Of a stretch of 64,000 nucleotides of DNA, positions 54,648-63,999 are shown one piece after another. This stretch comes from Galactobacter valiniphilus (GTDB lineage Bacteria; Actinomycetota; Actinomycetes; Actinomycetales; Micrococcaceae): assembly GCF_003575975.1 (NCBI RefSeq), contig NZ_QQXK01000010.1:1-64000 (forward strand), in the 5' to 3' direction. The notes beneath the pieces are model-generated. The model was not told where the DNA came from. It saw nothing but the letters and a program-made list of their open reading frames with translations, and did not search any database. The position numbers were made by a program, and so were the translations under genes. Every line of letters begins with the position of its first letter. Positions within the stretch are counted from its first letter, which is position 1.

Positions 54648-56021
54648 ATGGCCGAGAACGATCACCGTCCAGACCCCGACGACGACCAGCCCCAGGATCC
54701 GCTCTCCCGCATGTTCGGGCAGTTCATGAACCAGGGCGGCGGCGGCATGCCGGACGCCTCCTCGATGCAGGCGATGTTCTCGCAGCTGCAATCCTTCTTC
54801 GGCGCCATGGCCGCCGGCGGGACGGGTCCAGTGAACTGGACCCTCGCCAAGGAGACCGCGCAGCGCGCCGTCGCCGAGGAGAGCACCGTGACGCAGGCCC
54901 AGGCCAGCGACGTGTTCGAGTCGGCCCAGCTGGCCCAGCTCTGGCTCGACGCCGCCACCGACTTCCCCGACGCCAACGGCCAGCCGCGCGCCCTGCGCCG
55001 CTCGCAGTGGGTCGAGGCCAGCCTCCCCCAGTGGCAGAGCCTGGCCGAGCCCGTCGCCGCCTCGGCGGCCGAGGCCGTCTCCGGCTCCCTCGCGAGCCAG
55101 ATCCCGCCGGAACTGGCCGGCTTCATGGGGCAGGCCGGCGGCATGCTCTCCTCGCTCGGCGGGACGCTGTTTGGCGCCCAGCTGGGCGGCGCCGTGGGCT
55201 CGCTCGCCTCCGAGGTGCTCAGCGGCACCGATGCGGGCCTGCCGCTGGCCGGCAAGACGTTTGCGCTCGTCTCCCAGAACGTCGACGCCTTCATCGACCA
55301 GCTCGATCTCCCGCGCCAGGAGGTGGTCCTCTACCTCGCGCTGCGCGAGTCGGCCCACCTGCGCCTCTTCCACGGTGCCCCGTGGCTCCAGGAGCACGTG
55401 CTCGGCCTCGTCAAGGACTTTGCCTCCGGCATCAACATCGACACGAGCGCCATCCAGGAGCGCCTGCAGGGCGTGGATCCCACCGATCCCGCGGCGCTGC
55501 AGGAGCTCATGAGCGGCGGCCTCGTGGCCCCGAGCACCACGCCCCGCCAGCGCGCTGCCCTGGATCGCCTCGAGACCACCCTGGCGCTCATCGAGGGCTG
55601 GGTCGATGCCGTCGTCACCGCCGCCTCGACCAATCTGCCCTCGGCTCCGGCCCTGCGCGAGATGCTGCGCCGCCGCCGCGCCACGGGTGGCCCGGCCGAG
55701 CAGGCCTTTGCCGGGCTCGTGGGCCTCGAGCTGCGCCCGCGCCGCGCCCGCGAGGCCGCGGCGCTGTGGGAGAAGATCGCCGCCGAGCGCGGAGCGAGCG
55801 AACGCGATGCCCTGTGGGCCGAGCTGGGGCTCGTGCCCACGGCCGAGGATCTCGACGATCCCGACGGCTTCTTCGATCGCCGCGCCCTGATCGGCGCGAG
55901 CGACGACGAGTTCGATGCCGCGCTCTCGGCCTGGCTGGACGGCACGCCGGAGGGCGAGAAGCCGGAGGGCGAGGGCCCGGACGAGCCGACGCCTGGCGAC
56001 GGCGACACCCCGCGGGCGTAG
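54648..56021 (+). CDS. DUF2342 zinc-dependent metalloprotease-family protein
   Basis: 457 residues. The N-terminal 60 residues are Gln/Met/Gly-rich. The body matches the DUF2342 family of predicted metalloproteases. The family's metal site region is LRESAHLRLF (about 233-242), so this protein has RESAH where a HExxH would be expected. The C-terminus is an acidic Pro/Gly tail. The ATG has a TACCGT box exactly 6 nt upstream. It lies between the PDZ-Lon protease (divergent) and the YgjP-like gene (convergent). Confidence 0.8.
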   Translation: MAENDHRPDPDDDQPQDPLSRMFGQFMNQGGGGMPDASSMQAMFSQLQSFFGAMAAGGTGPVNWTLAKETAQRAVAEESTVTQAQASDVFESAQLAQLWLDAATDFPDANGQPRALRRSQWVEASLPQWQSLAEPVAASAAEAVSGSLASQIPPELAGFMGQAGGMLSSLGGTLFGAQLGGAVGSLASEVLSGTDAGLPLAGKTFALVSQNVDAFIDQLDLPRQEVVLYLALRESAHLRLFHGAPWLQEHVLGLVKDFASGINIDTSAIQERLQGVDPTDPAALQELMSGGLVAPSTTPRQRAALDRLETTLALIEGWVDAVVTAASTNLPSAPALREMLRRRRATGGPAEQAFAGLVGLELRPRRAREAAALWEKIAAERGASERDALWAELGLVPTAEDLDDPDGFFDRRALIGASDDEFDAALSAWLDGTPEGEKPEGEGPDEPTPGDGDTPRA

Positions 56022-56042
56022 AGCCCCGCACCGCAGCACCAC

Positions 56043-56085
56043 CGCGGGCCGCGAACCATGCTTGAAGCACGGTTCGCGGCCCGCG
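56043..56085. terminator. Bidirectional terminator
   Basis: Perfect 15-bp stem (56043-56057 with 56071-56085) and a 13-nt loop between two convergent genes. Confidence 0.85.
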
Positions 56086-56165
56086 CCGCGTCGATGGCGG
56101 ACCCGCCGCGAGGCGCGTGGGGCTCGCGTTCGGCTGCCTCCCGGATGCCGCCGGACGCCGCCGGC

Positions 56166-56801
56166 TCAGTAGCGGCCCCAGTCCCCGTCGTCCTCGTCCG
56201 GCTGCCAGTCCCGCATCCAGTCCTCGTCCGGCTCCGCGGCCGGAGGCGGCGCTCCGCTCGGGCCTCCGGCCCTGGCGGTGGCCCACTCGACCCCGTGCAG
56301 GAAGGCGTGCGCCTCGGCGTGGCGCGGGTAGCAGGCCTCGAGCGACTTGAAGTACGGGCCGTGCCCGTCGTCGGCGATGAGGTGCGCGAGCTCGTGCACG
56401 AGCACGGCGTCCTGGACCCAGGCCGGCATGTCCCGCAGGCGCTCCGAGACCCGGATGCTGCCGTCCACGGCCGTGGCCGAGGCCCAGCGGCGCTGCTGGT
56501 TGCCGACCCAGCGCACGGAGCTGGGCGCGGCGCGGCCCTCGAGGTAGCGCTCGCTCAGCGCCCTGGCCCGTTCAAGGAGCTCGCCGTCGCTGCGCGGAAC
56601 GCGGGTCTTGCGCTTGAGCATGCGCTCCAGCATGGTGGCGACCCATTCCTCCTCCTCGGCAGCGCTCAGGCGCGCCGGGATGGAGACCACGGCCGTGCCG
56701 TCCCGCCACGCCGCGGAGACGGTGCGCGTGCGGCGCGTGGAGCGCACCACCTTGACCCGCAGGCCGTCCTGCCTGGTGAACTCGCGTTCGCGCTGCGCCA
56801 T
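56166..56801 (-). CDS. YgjP-like (M48-type) metal-dependent hydrolase
   Basis: 211 residues. The metal site is HELAHL (about 136-141), with a Trp-Ala-Ser-Ala motif before it (RRWASAT) and a third ligand expected from the helix near HAEAHAF. The YgjP/DUF45 family is annotated as predicted metal-dependent hydrolase; proteolysis is not proven for most members. The ATG at 56801 has GGAGGG upstream. The C-terminal 25 residues are acidic with WMRDWQPDEDDGDW. It converges with the DUF2342 gene. Confidence 0.85.
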   Translation of the reverse strand: MAQREREFTRQDGLRVKVVRSTRRTRTVSAAWRDGTAVVSIPARLSAAEEEEWVATMLERMLKRKTRVPRSDGELLERARALSERYLEGRAAPSSVRWVGNQQRRWASATAVDGSIRVSERLRDMPAWVQDAVLVHELAHLIADDGHGPYFKSLEACYPRHAEAHAFLHGVEWATARAGGPSGAPPPAAEPDEDWMRDWQPDEDDGDWGRY

Positions 56802-57091
56802 GGTGACGCTCCCTCCTTCGACCGCCGGTGCCCGGCGTGAGCGGCCGGCGATCCCGCCCGTTCTTCCCCCACGACGCTACCGCCCCGAGGCTCCCTGCCG
56901 CGCACCGCGCAGCCCCCGCGGTGGAGCGTTCGCCGCGGTGAGGGAAACGGCGGGCGCCGGGCGGCCGGGCCGCTCCGCCGCCGCTGTGGATAACCCGGGC
57001 GGGCCGGGGCCCGGCCGTGGCAGGGTGTGCCTCCCGGCGCCGCAGGGGTGCCGCCAGCCAGGCCGCTCGCGGCCCAGCCCCAGGAGGAAGC

Positions 57092-58105
57092 ATGCGGATC
57101 AATCCCAGCTGGCGCGTGAGCTGGCCCGACGAGCACACCGTCCGCGTCGGTTCCGGCCCCGAGGCCCTCGTGCTCGCCGACGTGGCGCCGCCACTAAGGC
57201 GCTGGCTCGAACGGCTCGCGCGGGAGGGTCTCTCCGACGCCGCCCTCGCCGGTGCGCCGGAGGAGCTCCGGGCGCTCGTCGGGCGCCTCGCCCCGGCCCT
57301 CATGGAGGACGCGGAGGAGGGCGCCGCGGCCCGCGCCGTGCCGGGGCTGGCCGGCGACCGCCTGCGCAGCGACGCCCACGCCTGGGCCTCCGCCTACGGC
57401 CCGGGCGTGGGCAGGGTGCTCGAGCGCCGGCACCGGGCCCACGTCTGGATCTCCGGCCTCGACCGCTGCGGGCTGTCCCTCGCGCTGGAACTGGCGGCGG
57501 CCGGCGTCGGGCGGCTCAGCGTGAGGGACCGCGGCAAGCTGGAACCCGGGGACCTGGGCGGCACTCCCCTGCGCCTGACAGAACTCGGGCTTCCCCGCTC
57601 GGCGGCGCTCGCCCGCCACGTGGGGAGGCTCTACCCCCACACCCATGTGCTGGCGCCCGTGGCGCTCCACGACGCCGTGCGCGGCATCGACCTGGCCGTG
57701 CTCGTATGCCGGGACGGGCTCGCGGCGCGCGACGTCGCCCGGCTCAGCGCCGCCGGCGTGGCCGCCCTGCCGATCGTGTTCCACGAGTCCGGCTTCTCGG
57801 TGGGGCCGCTGCACCTGCCCGAGGCGCCGGGCTGCGCCGCGTGCAGGTGGGAGGCCTGGCCCCTCGCCGAGGAGCCGTCCGCCGCGGCCGACGGCTCTCC
57901 CAAGACCAGCCCGCAGCCGGAGGAGGCACCCGAGACCACCTCGGCGCTGCTCGCCGCCGCGCTGGCAGCCCAGAGCGTCGTCATGGTCCTGGACGACGTC
58001 AACCTGCCGAGCCTCGTCGAGGGGCGCTACGTCTGCACCCTGGGCTCGGCGGCCGTGCACTTCGAGCCCCTGCCGGCCACGTGCGGGCACCGCCTTGCCG
58101 CCTAG
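57092..58105 (+). CDS. Stand-alone ThiF/E1-like protein (TOMM-type leader-binding fold)
   Basis: 337 residues. The N-terminal 95 residues may be a small winged or leader-binding domain. An E1/ThiF-like Rossmann fold follows (about 110-290), starting HVWISGLDRCGLSLALELAAAGVGRLSVRD; the glycine motif reads GLDRCG, so it is degenerate and ATP use is doubtful. Cys pairs at CAACRW (about 248-253) and CGHRL near the C-terminus (about 330) could bind zinc. The ATG has AGGAGGAAG upstream. No peptide-precursor or dehydrogenase gene of a thiazole/oxazole cluster is visible nearby. It is convergent with the UvrD-type helicase gene. It may be a conserved actinobacterial protein of unknown use. Confidence 0.75.
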   Translation: MRINPSWRVSWPDEHTVRVGSGPEALVLADVAPPLRRWLERLAREGLSDAALAGAPEELRALVGRLAPALMEDAEEGAAARAVPGLAGDRLRSDAHAWASAYGPGVGRVLERRHRAHVWISGLDRCGLSLALELAAAGVGRLSVRDRGKLEPGDLGGTPLRLTELGLPRSAALARHVGRLYPHTHVLAPVALHDAVRGIDLAVLVCRDGLAARDVARLSAAGVAALPIVFHESGFSVGPLHLPEAPGCAACRWEAWPLAEEPSAAADGSPKTSPQPEEAPETTSALLAAALAAQSVVMVLDDVNLPSLVEGRYVCTLGSAAVHFEPLPATCGHRLAA

Positions 58106-58186
58106 TCGGAGCTGGTACCGCGGAAGGCCGACCCCGCGCTGGGCTCGCCACCGACACCGCGGGCGGTGCGCCCCTCAGACCGCTTC

Positions 58187-60289
58187 CTAGCGCAACCCGG
58201 CGAGAACGGAGAGCAGGTCCTCCCCGAAGCGCTCGAGCTTGGAACGGCCGATGCCCGGAATCGCCAGGAACTCCTGCGGCGTGCGCGGCATCTCCTCGGC
58301 GAGCGCCATGAGCGTCGCGTCGGTGAAGATGACAAACGCCGGCAGGCCCGCCTCCTTCGCGGCGCCGGAACGCCACTCGCGCAGCGCCTCAAACACGCCC
58401 TCGTCGTAGCTGGACGGGCACGTGGAGCAGCGGCGGAGCTTGCGCTCGCTCGGCGTCTCCAGGGTGGCGCCGCAGACGCGGCAGCGCACCGGGCCCGCCG
58501 CGCGCTTGCCGCGCCGCGCGCCCGCCTCGAGGCGTTCCTCGCCCCGGCCGGCGGGGGCGAGGCCCTGCAGGAAGCGCGTGCGGCGGCGGCGCCCCCGCCC
58601 GCCCGTGGTCCGCGAGAGCGACCAGCTCAGGATGATGCGGCGCTGGGCACGGGTCACGCCTACATAGAAGAGCCGGCGTTCCTCGTCCACGTCGGCCTGG
58701 GTCTGCGCGAAGGAGATGGGCATGAGGCCCTCGCTGAGCCCTGCCAGGAAGACGACCTCCCATTCCAGGCCCTTCGAGGAGTGCAGCGAGGCCATCGTGA
58801 CGCCCTCGACCACGGGGGCATGAGCGGTCGCCGCGCGCGCCTCGAGTTCGCCGGCGAAGGCCTCCATGGTGAGGTACTCCCCCTCGCCCCGGGCGGCATC
58901 CAGTTCGTCGGCGAGCGCCACCAGCGCCGCGAGGGATTCCCAGCGCTCGCGCACGGCACCGGCCGCTGTGGGGGCGTTGGGCTGCCAGCCAAGCGAACCG
59001 AGCAGATCGCGCGTGAGCGTGGTCGCGTGTTCGAGCGGGGCGTTGCGCGCCGAGGAGCGGATCTGGGCCAGGCCCTCGCGCACCTCCCGGCGCTGGAAGA
59101 AGCGCTCGGCGCCGCGCAGCTGGTAGCCGATCCCGGCGGTGGACAGGGCGCGCTCGATCGCCTCGGACTGCCCGTTGGTGCGGTAGAGCACCGCGATGTC
59201 GCGCAGGCGCGTGCCCTCCTTGGCGAGCTGGGCGATGCGCTGCGCGATGAACGCCGCCTCCGCCTCGTCGTCCGGCAACTCGTGGTACTCGGGCTCCGGG
59301 CCGGCCTCGCGCTGGGCGATGAGTTCGAGGGGCTTGGCCCAGAGCGCGCCGCGCTGCTCGAGGCCGCGCTCGGGATGGCGCGAGGAAAGCAGCCGGTTGG
59401 CCAGGTGCACCACCTGAGGGGTGGAGCGGTAGTCGCGCACGAGGTGGACCTCGCGGGCGCCCGGGTGGGTGCGCGTGAATTCGAGCAGATGGCGCGGGGT
59501 GGCGCCCGTGAAGGAGTAGATGGTCTGGCTGGGATCGCCGACCACGCAGACCTCCCCGCGGCCACCCACCCAGAGATCCAGCAGCCGCTGCTGCAGGGGC
59601 GAGACGTCCTGGTACTCGTCCACCGTGAAGTGCCGGTACTGCGAGCGCACCTGCGCCGCCACGCGTTCGTCGTCCTCGAGGATGCCCACCGTCAGCAGGA
59701 GCACGTCCTCGAAGTCGATGAGGCCGCGGTCGTTCTTGACGTCCTCGTAGGCCTGATAGACGCGGGCGAGCGCCTGGTGATCGAGCTCGCCCACGGCGTC
59801 GCGGCGAATGGACGGGGCCGCATAGCTCTCCGGCGTGAGCATGGAGACCTTGGCCCACTCGATCTCGCCGGCGAGGTCGCGGACGGTGGCGCGGTCGGCG
59901 GGCAGGCGCAGGCGGCGGGCCGCCTCGGCCACGAGCGGCGCCTTGTGGTCCACGAGCGAGGGCAGCAGTCCGCCCACGGATTGCGGCCAGAAGTACTGCA
60001 GCTGCCGCAAGGCGGCGGCGTGGAAGGTGTGGGCCTGCACGCCGGCGGCGCCCAGGCCGCGCAGGCGCGTGCGCATCTCCGCGGCGGCGCGGGCCGTGAA
60101 CGTCACGGCGAGCACCTGCTGGGGCACGTATTCACCGGCGGCCACGCCGTGGGCTATGCGGTGCGTGATGGCGCGGGTCTTGCCCGTTCCGGCGCCGGCG
60201 ATGACGCACAGCGGCCCGTGGAGGGTGCTCGCGACCTCGAGCTGCTCGGCGTCGAGCCCGGCGAGGATGCGCTCGGTCTCCGCGCTCAC
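58187..60289 (-). CDS. UvrD/PcrA-type DNA helicase with HRDC domain
   Basis: 700 residues, SF1A DNA helicase. Walker A is GAGTGKT at 32-38, motif Ia TFTARAAAEMRTRL, Walker B VDEYQDVS (about 218-225), motif IV and V regions SSKGLEWEVVFLAGL and TRAQRRI. A four-Cys zinc finger (CRVCG ... CSTC, about 590-612) precedes a C-terminal HRDC domain (about 630-700). This layout matches UvrD2-type helicases of actinobacteria. The GTG at 60289 overlaps the nudC stop by 4 nt (60286-60289), so both are coupled. Repair or recombination role; essentiality in mycobacteria is family knowledge. Confidence 0.93.
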   Translation of the reverse strand: MSAETERILAGLDAEQLEVASTLHGPLCVIAGAGTGKTRAITHRIAHGVAAGEYVPQQVLAVTFTARAAAEMRTRLRGLGAAGVQAHTFHAAALRQLQYFWPQSVGGLLPSLVDHKAPLVAEAARRLRLPADRATVRDLAGEIEWAKVSMLTPESYAAPSIRRDAVGELDHQALARVYQAYEDVKNDRGLIDFEDVLLLTVGILEDDERVAAQVRSQYRHFTVDEYQDVSPLQQRLLDLWVGGRGEVCVVGDPSQTIYSFTGATPRHLLEFTRTHPGAREVHLVRDYRSTPQVVHLANRLLSSRHPERGLEQRGALWAKPLELIAQREAGPEPEYHELPDDEAEAAFIAQRIAQLAKEGTRLRDIAVLYRTNGQSEAIERALSTAGIGYQLRGAERFFQRREVREGLAQIRSSARNAPLEHATTLTRDLLGSLGWQPNAPTAAGAVRERWESLAALVALADELDAARGEGEYLTMEAFAGELEARAATAHAPVVEGVTMASLHSSKGLEWEVVFLAGLSEGLMPISFAQTQADVDEERRLFYVGVTRAQRRIILSWSLSRTTGGRGRRRRTRFLQGLAPAGRGEERLEAGARRGKRAAGPVRCRVCGATLETPSERKLRRCSTCPSSYDEGVFEALREWRSGAAKEAGLPAFVIFTDATLMALAEEMPRTPQEFLAIPGIGRSKLERFGEDLLSVLAGLR

Positions 60290-61278
60290 TTGCCCTCCCC
60301 CGCGCCGTTGCCGCCGTTGGGGTCCACGGCCGGGGCGGCGGGCGGCTGGGGCAGCTCGCCGCCGAACCAGCGGCCCAGCAGCGCGCCGGCGATGGAGATC
60401 CCGCCGGGGATGCCGATGCGGCCGGACTCCACCTCCGCCGCCAGCTCGGCGCGCGTAAACCAGCGTGTGGAGACGATCTCCTCGCCGTCCGGCGTGGAGT
60501 CGGTGCCGAGCGCCCGGGCGGTGAAGCCAAGCATGAGGGAGGCGGGGAAGGGCCAGGGCTGGGAGCCGGCGTACACGGGGGCGTCGAGGCGCACCCCCGC
60601 CTCCTCCTGCACCTCGCGCGCGGCCGCCTCCTCGAGGGATTCGCCCGGCTCCACGAAGCCGGCGAAGAGCGAGTAGCGATCGCCGCCCCAGGCGGCGTTC
60701 GCGCCGAGCAGGACGCGGTCCTCGTCGTCCGTCACGAGGACGATGACGGCCGGGTCGGTGCGCGGGAAGTGCTCGGTCCCCTCGGCGGTGCAGCGCAGCA
60801 CCCAACCGGCGTCGATGGCCTCGGTGGGGGCGCCGCAGCGCGCGCAGAAGCGCGTGACGCGGTGCCAGTGCACGACGGCGCTCGCCTGGGTCAGGAGCGC
60901 CGCCTCGCCGAGCGGCAGCTCGGCGCCGACCTCACGCAGGCCGGCGAGCGCGGCGCCGCGCGCCGCCGCCACGGGGGCGAGGGCCTCCTCGGTGACGGCC
61001 GCGGTCACCCAATCCACGCCGTCGAGCCGTCCGAGCCAGACGAGCGTGCCGGCGGCGGCCAGCTCCTCCCGGACCTCCGAGGCCAGCGGCGCGGCGAGGG
61101 TCGCGCCGAGGACGGGGGTGCGCCCGCCCGCCAGCAGGAGCGCGCGCGTGGCGGGCGCCTCGAGGGCAGCGTCAAGCCAACCCTGGGAGCGGCGGTCCTC
61201 GTCTCCCCTGTCCACGGCCCCTCCGGTCAGGAAGAGCGGGCCGAGGGATCCGGGCGCGGGAGAGGAGGCAAACGTCAT
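60286..61278 (-). CDS. nudC: NAD(+) diphosphatase NudC
   Basis: 330 residues; Nudix hydrolase cleaving NAD(H) to NMN and AMP, and able to remove NAD caps from RNA. The Nudix box is GFVEPGESLEEAAAREVQEE followed by AGV (about 216-238), and SQPWPFPASLM (about 249-259) is the NudC-specific motif. The zinc region keeps CARCG and one later Cys, but the fourth Cys is missing (RCTAEGTEHFPR). Zinc binding may therefore be altered. The ATG at 61278 has TACCGT 7 nt upstream (61286-61291), a likely leaderless start. It is coupled to the helicase gene. Confidence 0.92.
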   Translation of the reverse strand: MTFASSPAPGSLGPLFLTGGAVDRGDEDRRSQGWLDAALEAPATRALLLAGGRTPVLGATLAAPLASEVREELAAAGTLVWLGRLDGVDWVTAAVTEEALAPVAAARGAALAGLREVGAELPLGEAALLTQASAVVHWHRVTRFCARCGAPTEAIDAGWVLRCTAEGTEHFPRTDPAVIVLVTDDEDRVLLGANAAWGGDRYSLFAGFVEPGESLEEAAAREVQEEAGVRLDAPVYAGSQPWPFPASLMLGFTARALGTDSTPDGEEIVSTRWFTRAELAAEVESGRIGIPGGISIAGALLGRWFGGELPQPPAAPAVDPNGGNGAGEGK

Positions 61279-61285
61279 GGTCTCC

Positions 61286-61291
61286 ACGGTA
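61286..61291 (-). promoter_or_regulatory. -10 box of nudC (leaderless)
   Basis: TACCGT on the minus strand, 7 nt before the ATG at 61278. Confidence 0.45.
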
Positions 61292-61445
61292 GTCCGCCGG
61301 GGCGACGCGGCCTCCATCGGGACGCGCCGCGGGGGCGCAACTGCGCCCTCTTCGGGGCCTGTGAGGGGAGGCTCACACGACGCCCGCCGCACACTCAAAG
61401 CGCGACGCGCCGGGGTTTCCCGGTCCGCGGGCCCGCACAAGCACG

Positions 61446-61451
61446 TACGGT
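61446..61451 (+). promoter_or_regulatory. -10 box of the phosphotransferase-like gene (leaderless)
   Basis: TACGGT, 6 nt before the GTG at 61458. Confidence 0.45.
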
Positions 61452-61457
61452 GGGCAC

Positions 61458-62891
61458 GTGAAGCGCTCCCCTCTCGACCTCGCCGCCGTCGCCACCGCCG
61501 CCGTCCCCGGGCTCAGCGCCACCAGCGTGGGCTGGCTGCCGGACGACCGCGAGGACTTCTCATCCGCGCTCGTCATCGACACGCAGGGCGGGCGCTGGCG
61601 CGTGCGCAGCCCCCGCCACCTCGAGGCCAGCGTCCGGCTCGAGACCGAGCTGCGCGCCCTCGGCGGACTCTCGCCGGCCATCCGCGCCACCCTCCCCTTC
61701 TCCGTGCCCTCCGTGGCCGGTACGGTGCGCCGCGGGGAGCTGAAGACCTTCGTCTATCACCACCTCGATGGACACGTGCTGGGTCTCGACGAGCTCGCCG
61801 CGCACCCCGACGACCTGGGCGCCCAGGTGGGCCGCGCGATCGCCGCGATCCACGCCATGGATCGCGAGACGCTCGAGCGCGCCGGACTGTCCGGCGAGAA
61901 CGCCGAGGAGCACCGGCGCGCCCGGCTCTCCGAGTTGGACCAGGTCGCGGCGAGCGGCCTCGTCCCGGCCCGTCTCCTGCGCCGCTGGGAGGCGGCCATG
62001 GAGGACGTCTCGCTCTGGCGTTTCAACGCCTGCGCCGTCCACGGCGATCTGCACGAGGAGCAGCTCTTCGTGCACGAGGGCCGGCTCGTGGCCGTGACCG
62101 GTTGGTCGGATCTGCACGTCGGCGACCCCGCCGAAGACCTGGCCTGGCTCCTCGCGCTCGAGGACCAGCGCGTCATCGACCGCATCGTGGAGGCCTACAG
62201 CTCCTGGCGCGGAGACAAGGCCGATCCGCACCTCATGACGCGCGCGACGCTGGCCGCCGAGTTCGCGCTGGCCCGCTGGCTCGCCCGCGCCGTCACGCGC
62301 GGGGACCAGGCGCGCATCGACGAGGCGGTCGCGCTGCTCAACGAGCTGGACGCGAACCTCCGCGAGCTCGGCGACAAGCCCATCGGCCTCGTCGAGGCCG
62401 CTCCGGAGCGCCCGGCCGCTGCGGCGCCCGTCGCCAAGGTCCAGGTGCTCGACGACGCGGGGGCGCCTTCCGCCGCCGGGTCCGGTGAGCGCGGGGCGGA
62501 GCCGGAGGCCGCCGAGGCTGCGGCCTCGGCGCCGGAGCCCGAGGAGCCTTTGGCCGAAGATTCCGCAAACGAGGCGACGGCGCCCGAGGTCATCGATTCA
62601 GAAGACGAACCGTCCGGAGCCGGCGATGCGCAGGCCCCCGAGGAGCAGCGCTCCGAGGACGACGCACAGCCTGCCGACGTGGACGAGGCGGACGCGGCCC
62701 CGAAGAACGCCCCGGCCGCCGAGGAGCGCAGCGCCGACGGTGCCGCCGCGGCGAGCGACTCGGAGGAGCCCGGCGAGGGCCAAGCCGACGACGATGCCGC
62801 CGGTGCCGTCATCACCGACGCCGACGTGGCGGAACCGCCGACGGAGGCGATCGCCGTGGTGCGGCCAGAGGACCACACCAAGCGCTCCTAG
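61458..62891 (+). CDS. Aminoglycoside/macrolide phosphotransferase-like protein with acidic tail
   Basis: 477 residues. The kinase-like fold covers about 1-310: HGDLHEEQLF (about 196-205) is the catalytic loop, with Gln where the family usually has Asn, and SDLHVGDPAEDLAWL holds the later metal-binding Asp. The last 160 residues are an Ala/Glu/Asp-rich low-complexity tail. Substrate is unknown; it need not be a drug. The GTG has a -10 box 6 nt upstream. It faces the nudC gene divergently. Confidence 0.8.
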   Translation: MKRSPLDLAAVATAAVPGLSATSVGWLPDDREDFSSALVIDTQGGRWRVRSPRHLEASVRLETELRALGGLSPAIRATLPFSVPSVAGTVRRGELKTFVYHHLDGHVLGLDELAAHPDDLGAQVGRAIAAIHAMDRETLERAGLSGENAEEHRRARLSELDQVAASGLVPARLLRRWEAAMEDVSLWRFNACAVHGDLHEEQLFVHEGRLVAVTGWSDLHVGDPAEDLAWLLALEDQRVIDRIVEAYSSWRGDKADPHLMTRATLAAEFALARWLARAVTRGDQARIDEAVALLNELDANLRELGDKPIGLVEAAPERPAAAAPVAKVQVLDDAGAPSAAGSGERGAEPEAAEAAASAPEPEEPLAEDSANEATAPEVIDSEDEPSGAGDAQAPEEQRSEDDAQPADVDEADAAPKNAPAAEERSADGAAAASDSEEPGEGQADDDAAGAVITDADVAEPPTEAIAVVRPEDHTKRS

Positions 62892-62902
62892 CCCCGCTCG
62901 CC

Positions 62903-63442
62903 TCAGCGCCGAAGCGCCGCATCCAGCTGCGAGAGCTTCCGCTCGTGGTCGGCGTTGAACCACCCGAGCGGGCGCCAGCGGCGGCGGAAGGCCGCCAGCT
63001 CGAGGCCCCCGAACTCCCCGCTGCCCGGCGCCGTTTCGACGAGCAGGACCGGGGGTTGCCAGCCGCTCTCCTGCAGACCGGCGATGACCCGCCGATCCAC
63101 GCGCACCGTGCGCGCGAGGCCGCGCACCTCGACCGCCCGCGGGGTGATGTCGACGCGCCGCGTGAGCATCCGCCACGCAAGCCACAGCAACGCCGCGCCG
63201 CCGGCCACGCAGGCGACGGTGGCCGTGAGCTTCTCGCCCCACGGCAGCTCGGCGCTCAGCGTGCCGGGCGCCCATCCAGGCAAGGGGTCCCCGCCGCCGA
63301 GCCACGCCGGGACGCGGACGACCCACACCAGCGCGCCAGAGCGGACGAGAAGCACGCCGAGCGCGCAGGGCAGCACGGCCTGGAGCACGCGGAACATGAG
63401 ATGGGGGCGCAGCCTCACGCGCTGCGCCGCGGCGGACTCCAT
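62903..63442 (-). CDS. Membrane protein of unknown function, 179 aa
   Basis: Two transmembrane helices lie in the N-terminal half (about 16-45 and 70-92), followed by a soluble, Arg/Trp-rich domain that resembles bacterial PH-like (bPH) folds: RAVEVRGLARTVRVDRRVIAGLQ. The ATG at 63442 overlaps the stop of the gene at 63442-63999 by one base (TGATG), so the two are translated together. Function unknown. Confidence 0.7.
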   Translation of the reverse strand: MESAAAQRVRLRPHLMFRVLQAVLPCALGVLLVRSGALVWVVRVPAWLGGGDPLPGWAPGTLSAELPWGEKLTATVACVAGGAALLWLAWRMLTRRVDITPRAVEVRGLARTVRVDRRVIAGLQESGWQPPVLLVETAPGSGEFGGLELAAFRRRWRPLGWFNADHERKLSQLDAALRR

Positions 63443-63999
63443 CAGGCCCGCGGTTCCCGATGACGCCACTCGGAGCGCGGGAGTTCGCAGTAGCCGAGCA
63501 CCGAGATGAGCTTCTGTTGCGCCCGCTCGGCTCTGGCCACGAAGGCGCCGGCCGAGCTCGGATCGGCGCTCGCGAGCCCCAGCTGCTTGGTGAGGACCGT
63601 GCGGCCCGTGGGATCGCGGCGATCGCGCCACACGAGGTAGGCCGGTTCGCCCGGCGACGCGGCCACGCCCACCACGTCGGCGCGCGCCACGCGCAACGAG
63701 CCGAGCTGTCCACGCACGATCACCTCGTGCTGCGTGACCTTGATGCTCTGGCGCAGGAGCGCGAAGTAGATGAAGAGGACGAGCAGCAGGAACACGCCGC
63801 CGACGCCCATCATGGCCGGCGCCCCTCCGGAGGAGATCTGATCCCCCGTCCCCCTGGCCTGCGAGACGGCGCCGAAGAGGAACAGCAGCGCCCCCACGCC
63901 GCCGAGCAGCCCGATGACGATCCAGAGCAGCACCCTGGCGCCCTTCGGTACGCCGATCCTCACGGTCGCGCCGCGGTCCCCCACGCTGTAGCCGTCCAT
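63442..63999 (-). CDS. Membrane protein with PH-like domain, at the window edge
   Basis: 185 residues in view. Two transmembrane helices (about 23-45 and 62-84) precede a PH-like segment (SIKVTQHEVIVRGQLGSLRVARADVVGVA in parts). The first codon is an ATG at 63997-63999, only one base from the window end, so the true start could lie further upstream. It is coupled to the next membrane protein gene, and the pair may form one complex. Function unknown. Confidence 0.65.
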   Translation of the reverse strand: MDGYSVGDRGATVRIGVPKGARVLLWIVIGLLGGVGALLFLFGAVSQARGTGDQISSGGAPAMMGVGGVFLLLVLFIYFALLRQSIKVTQHEVIVRGQLGSLRVARADVVGVAASPGEPAYLVWRDRRDPTGRTVLTKQLGLASADPSSAGAFVARAERAQQKLISVLGYCELPRSEWRHREPRA

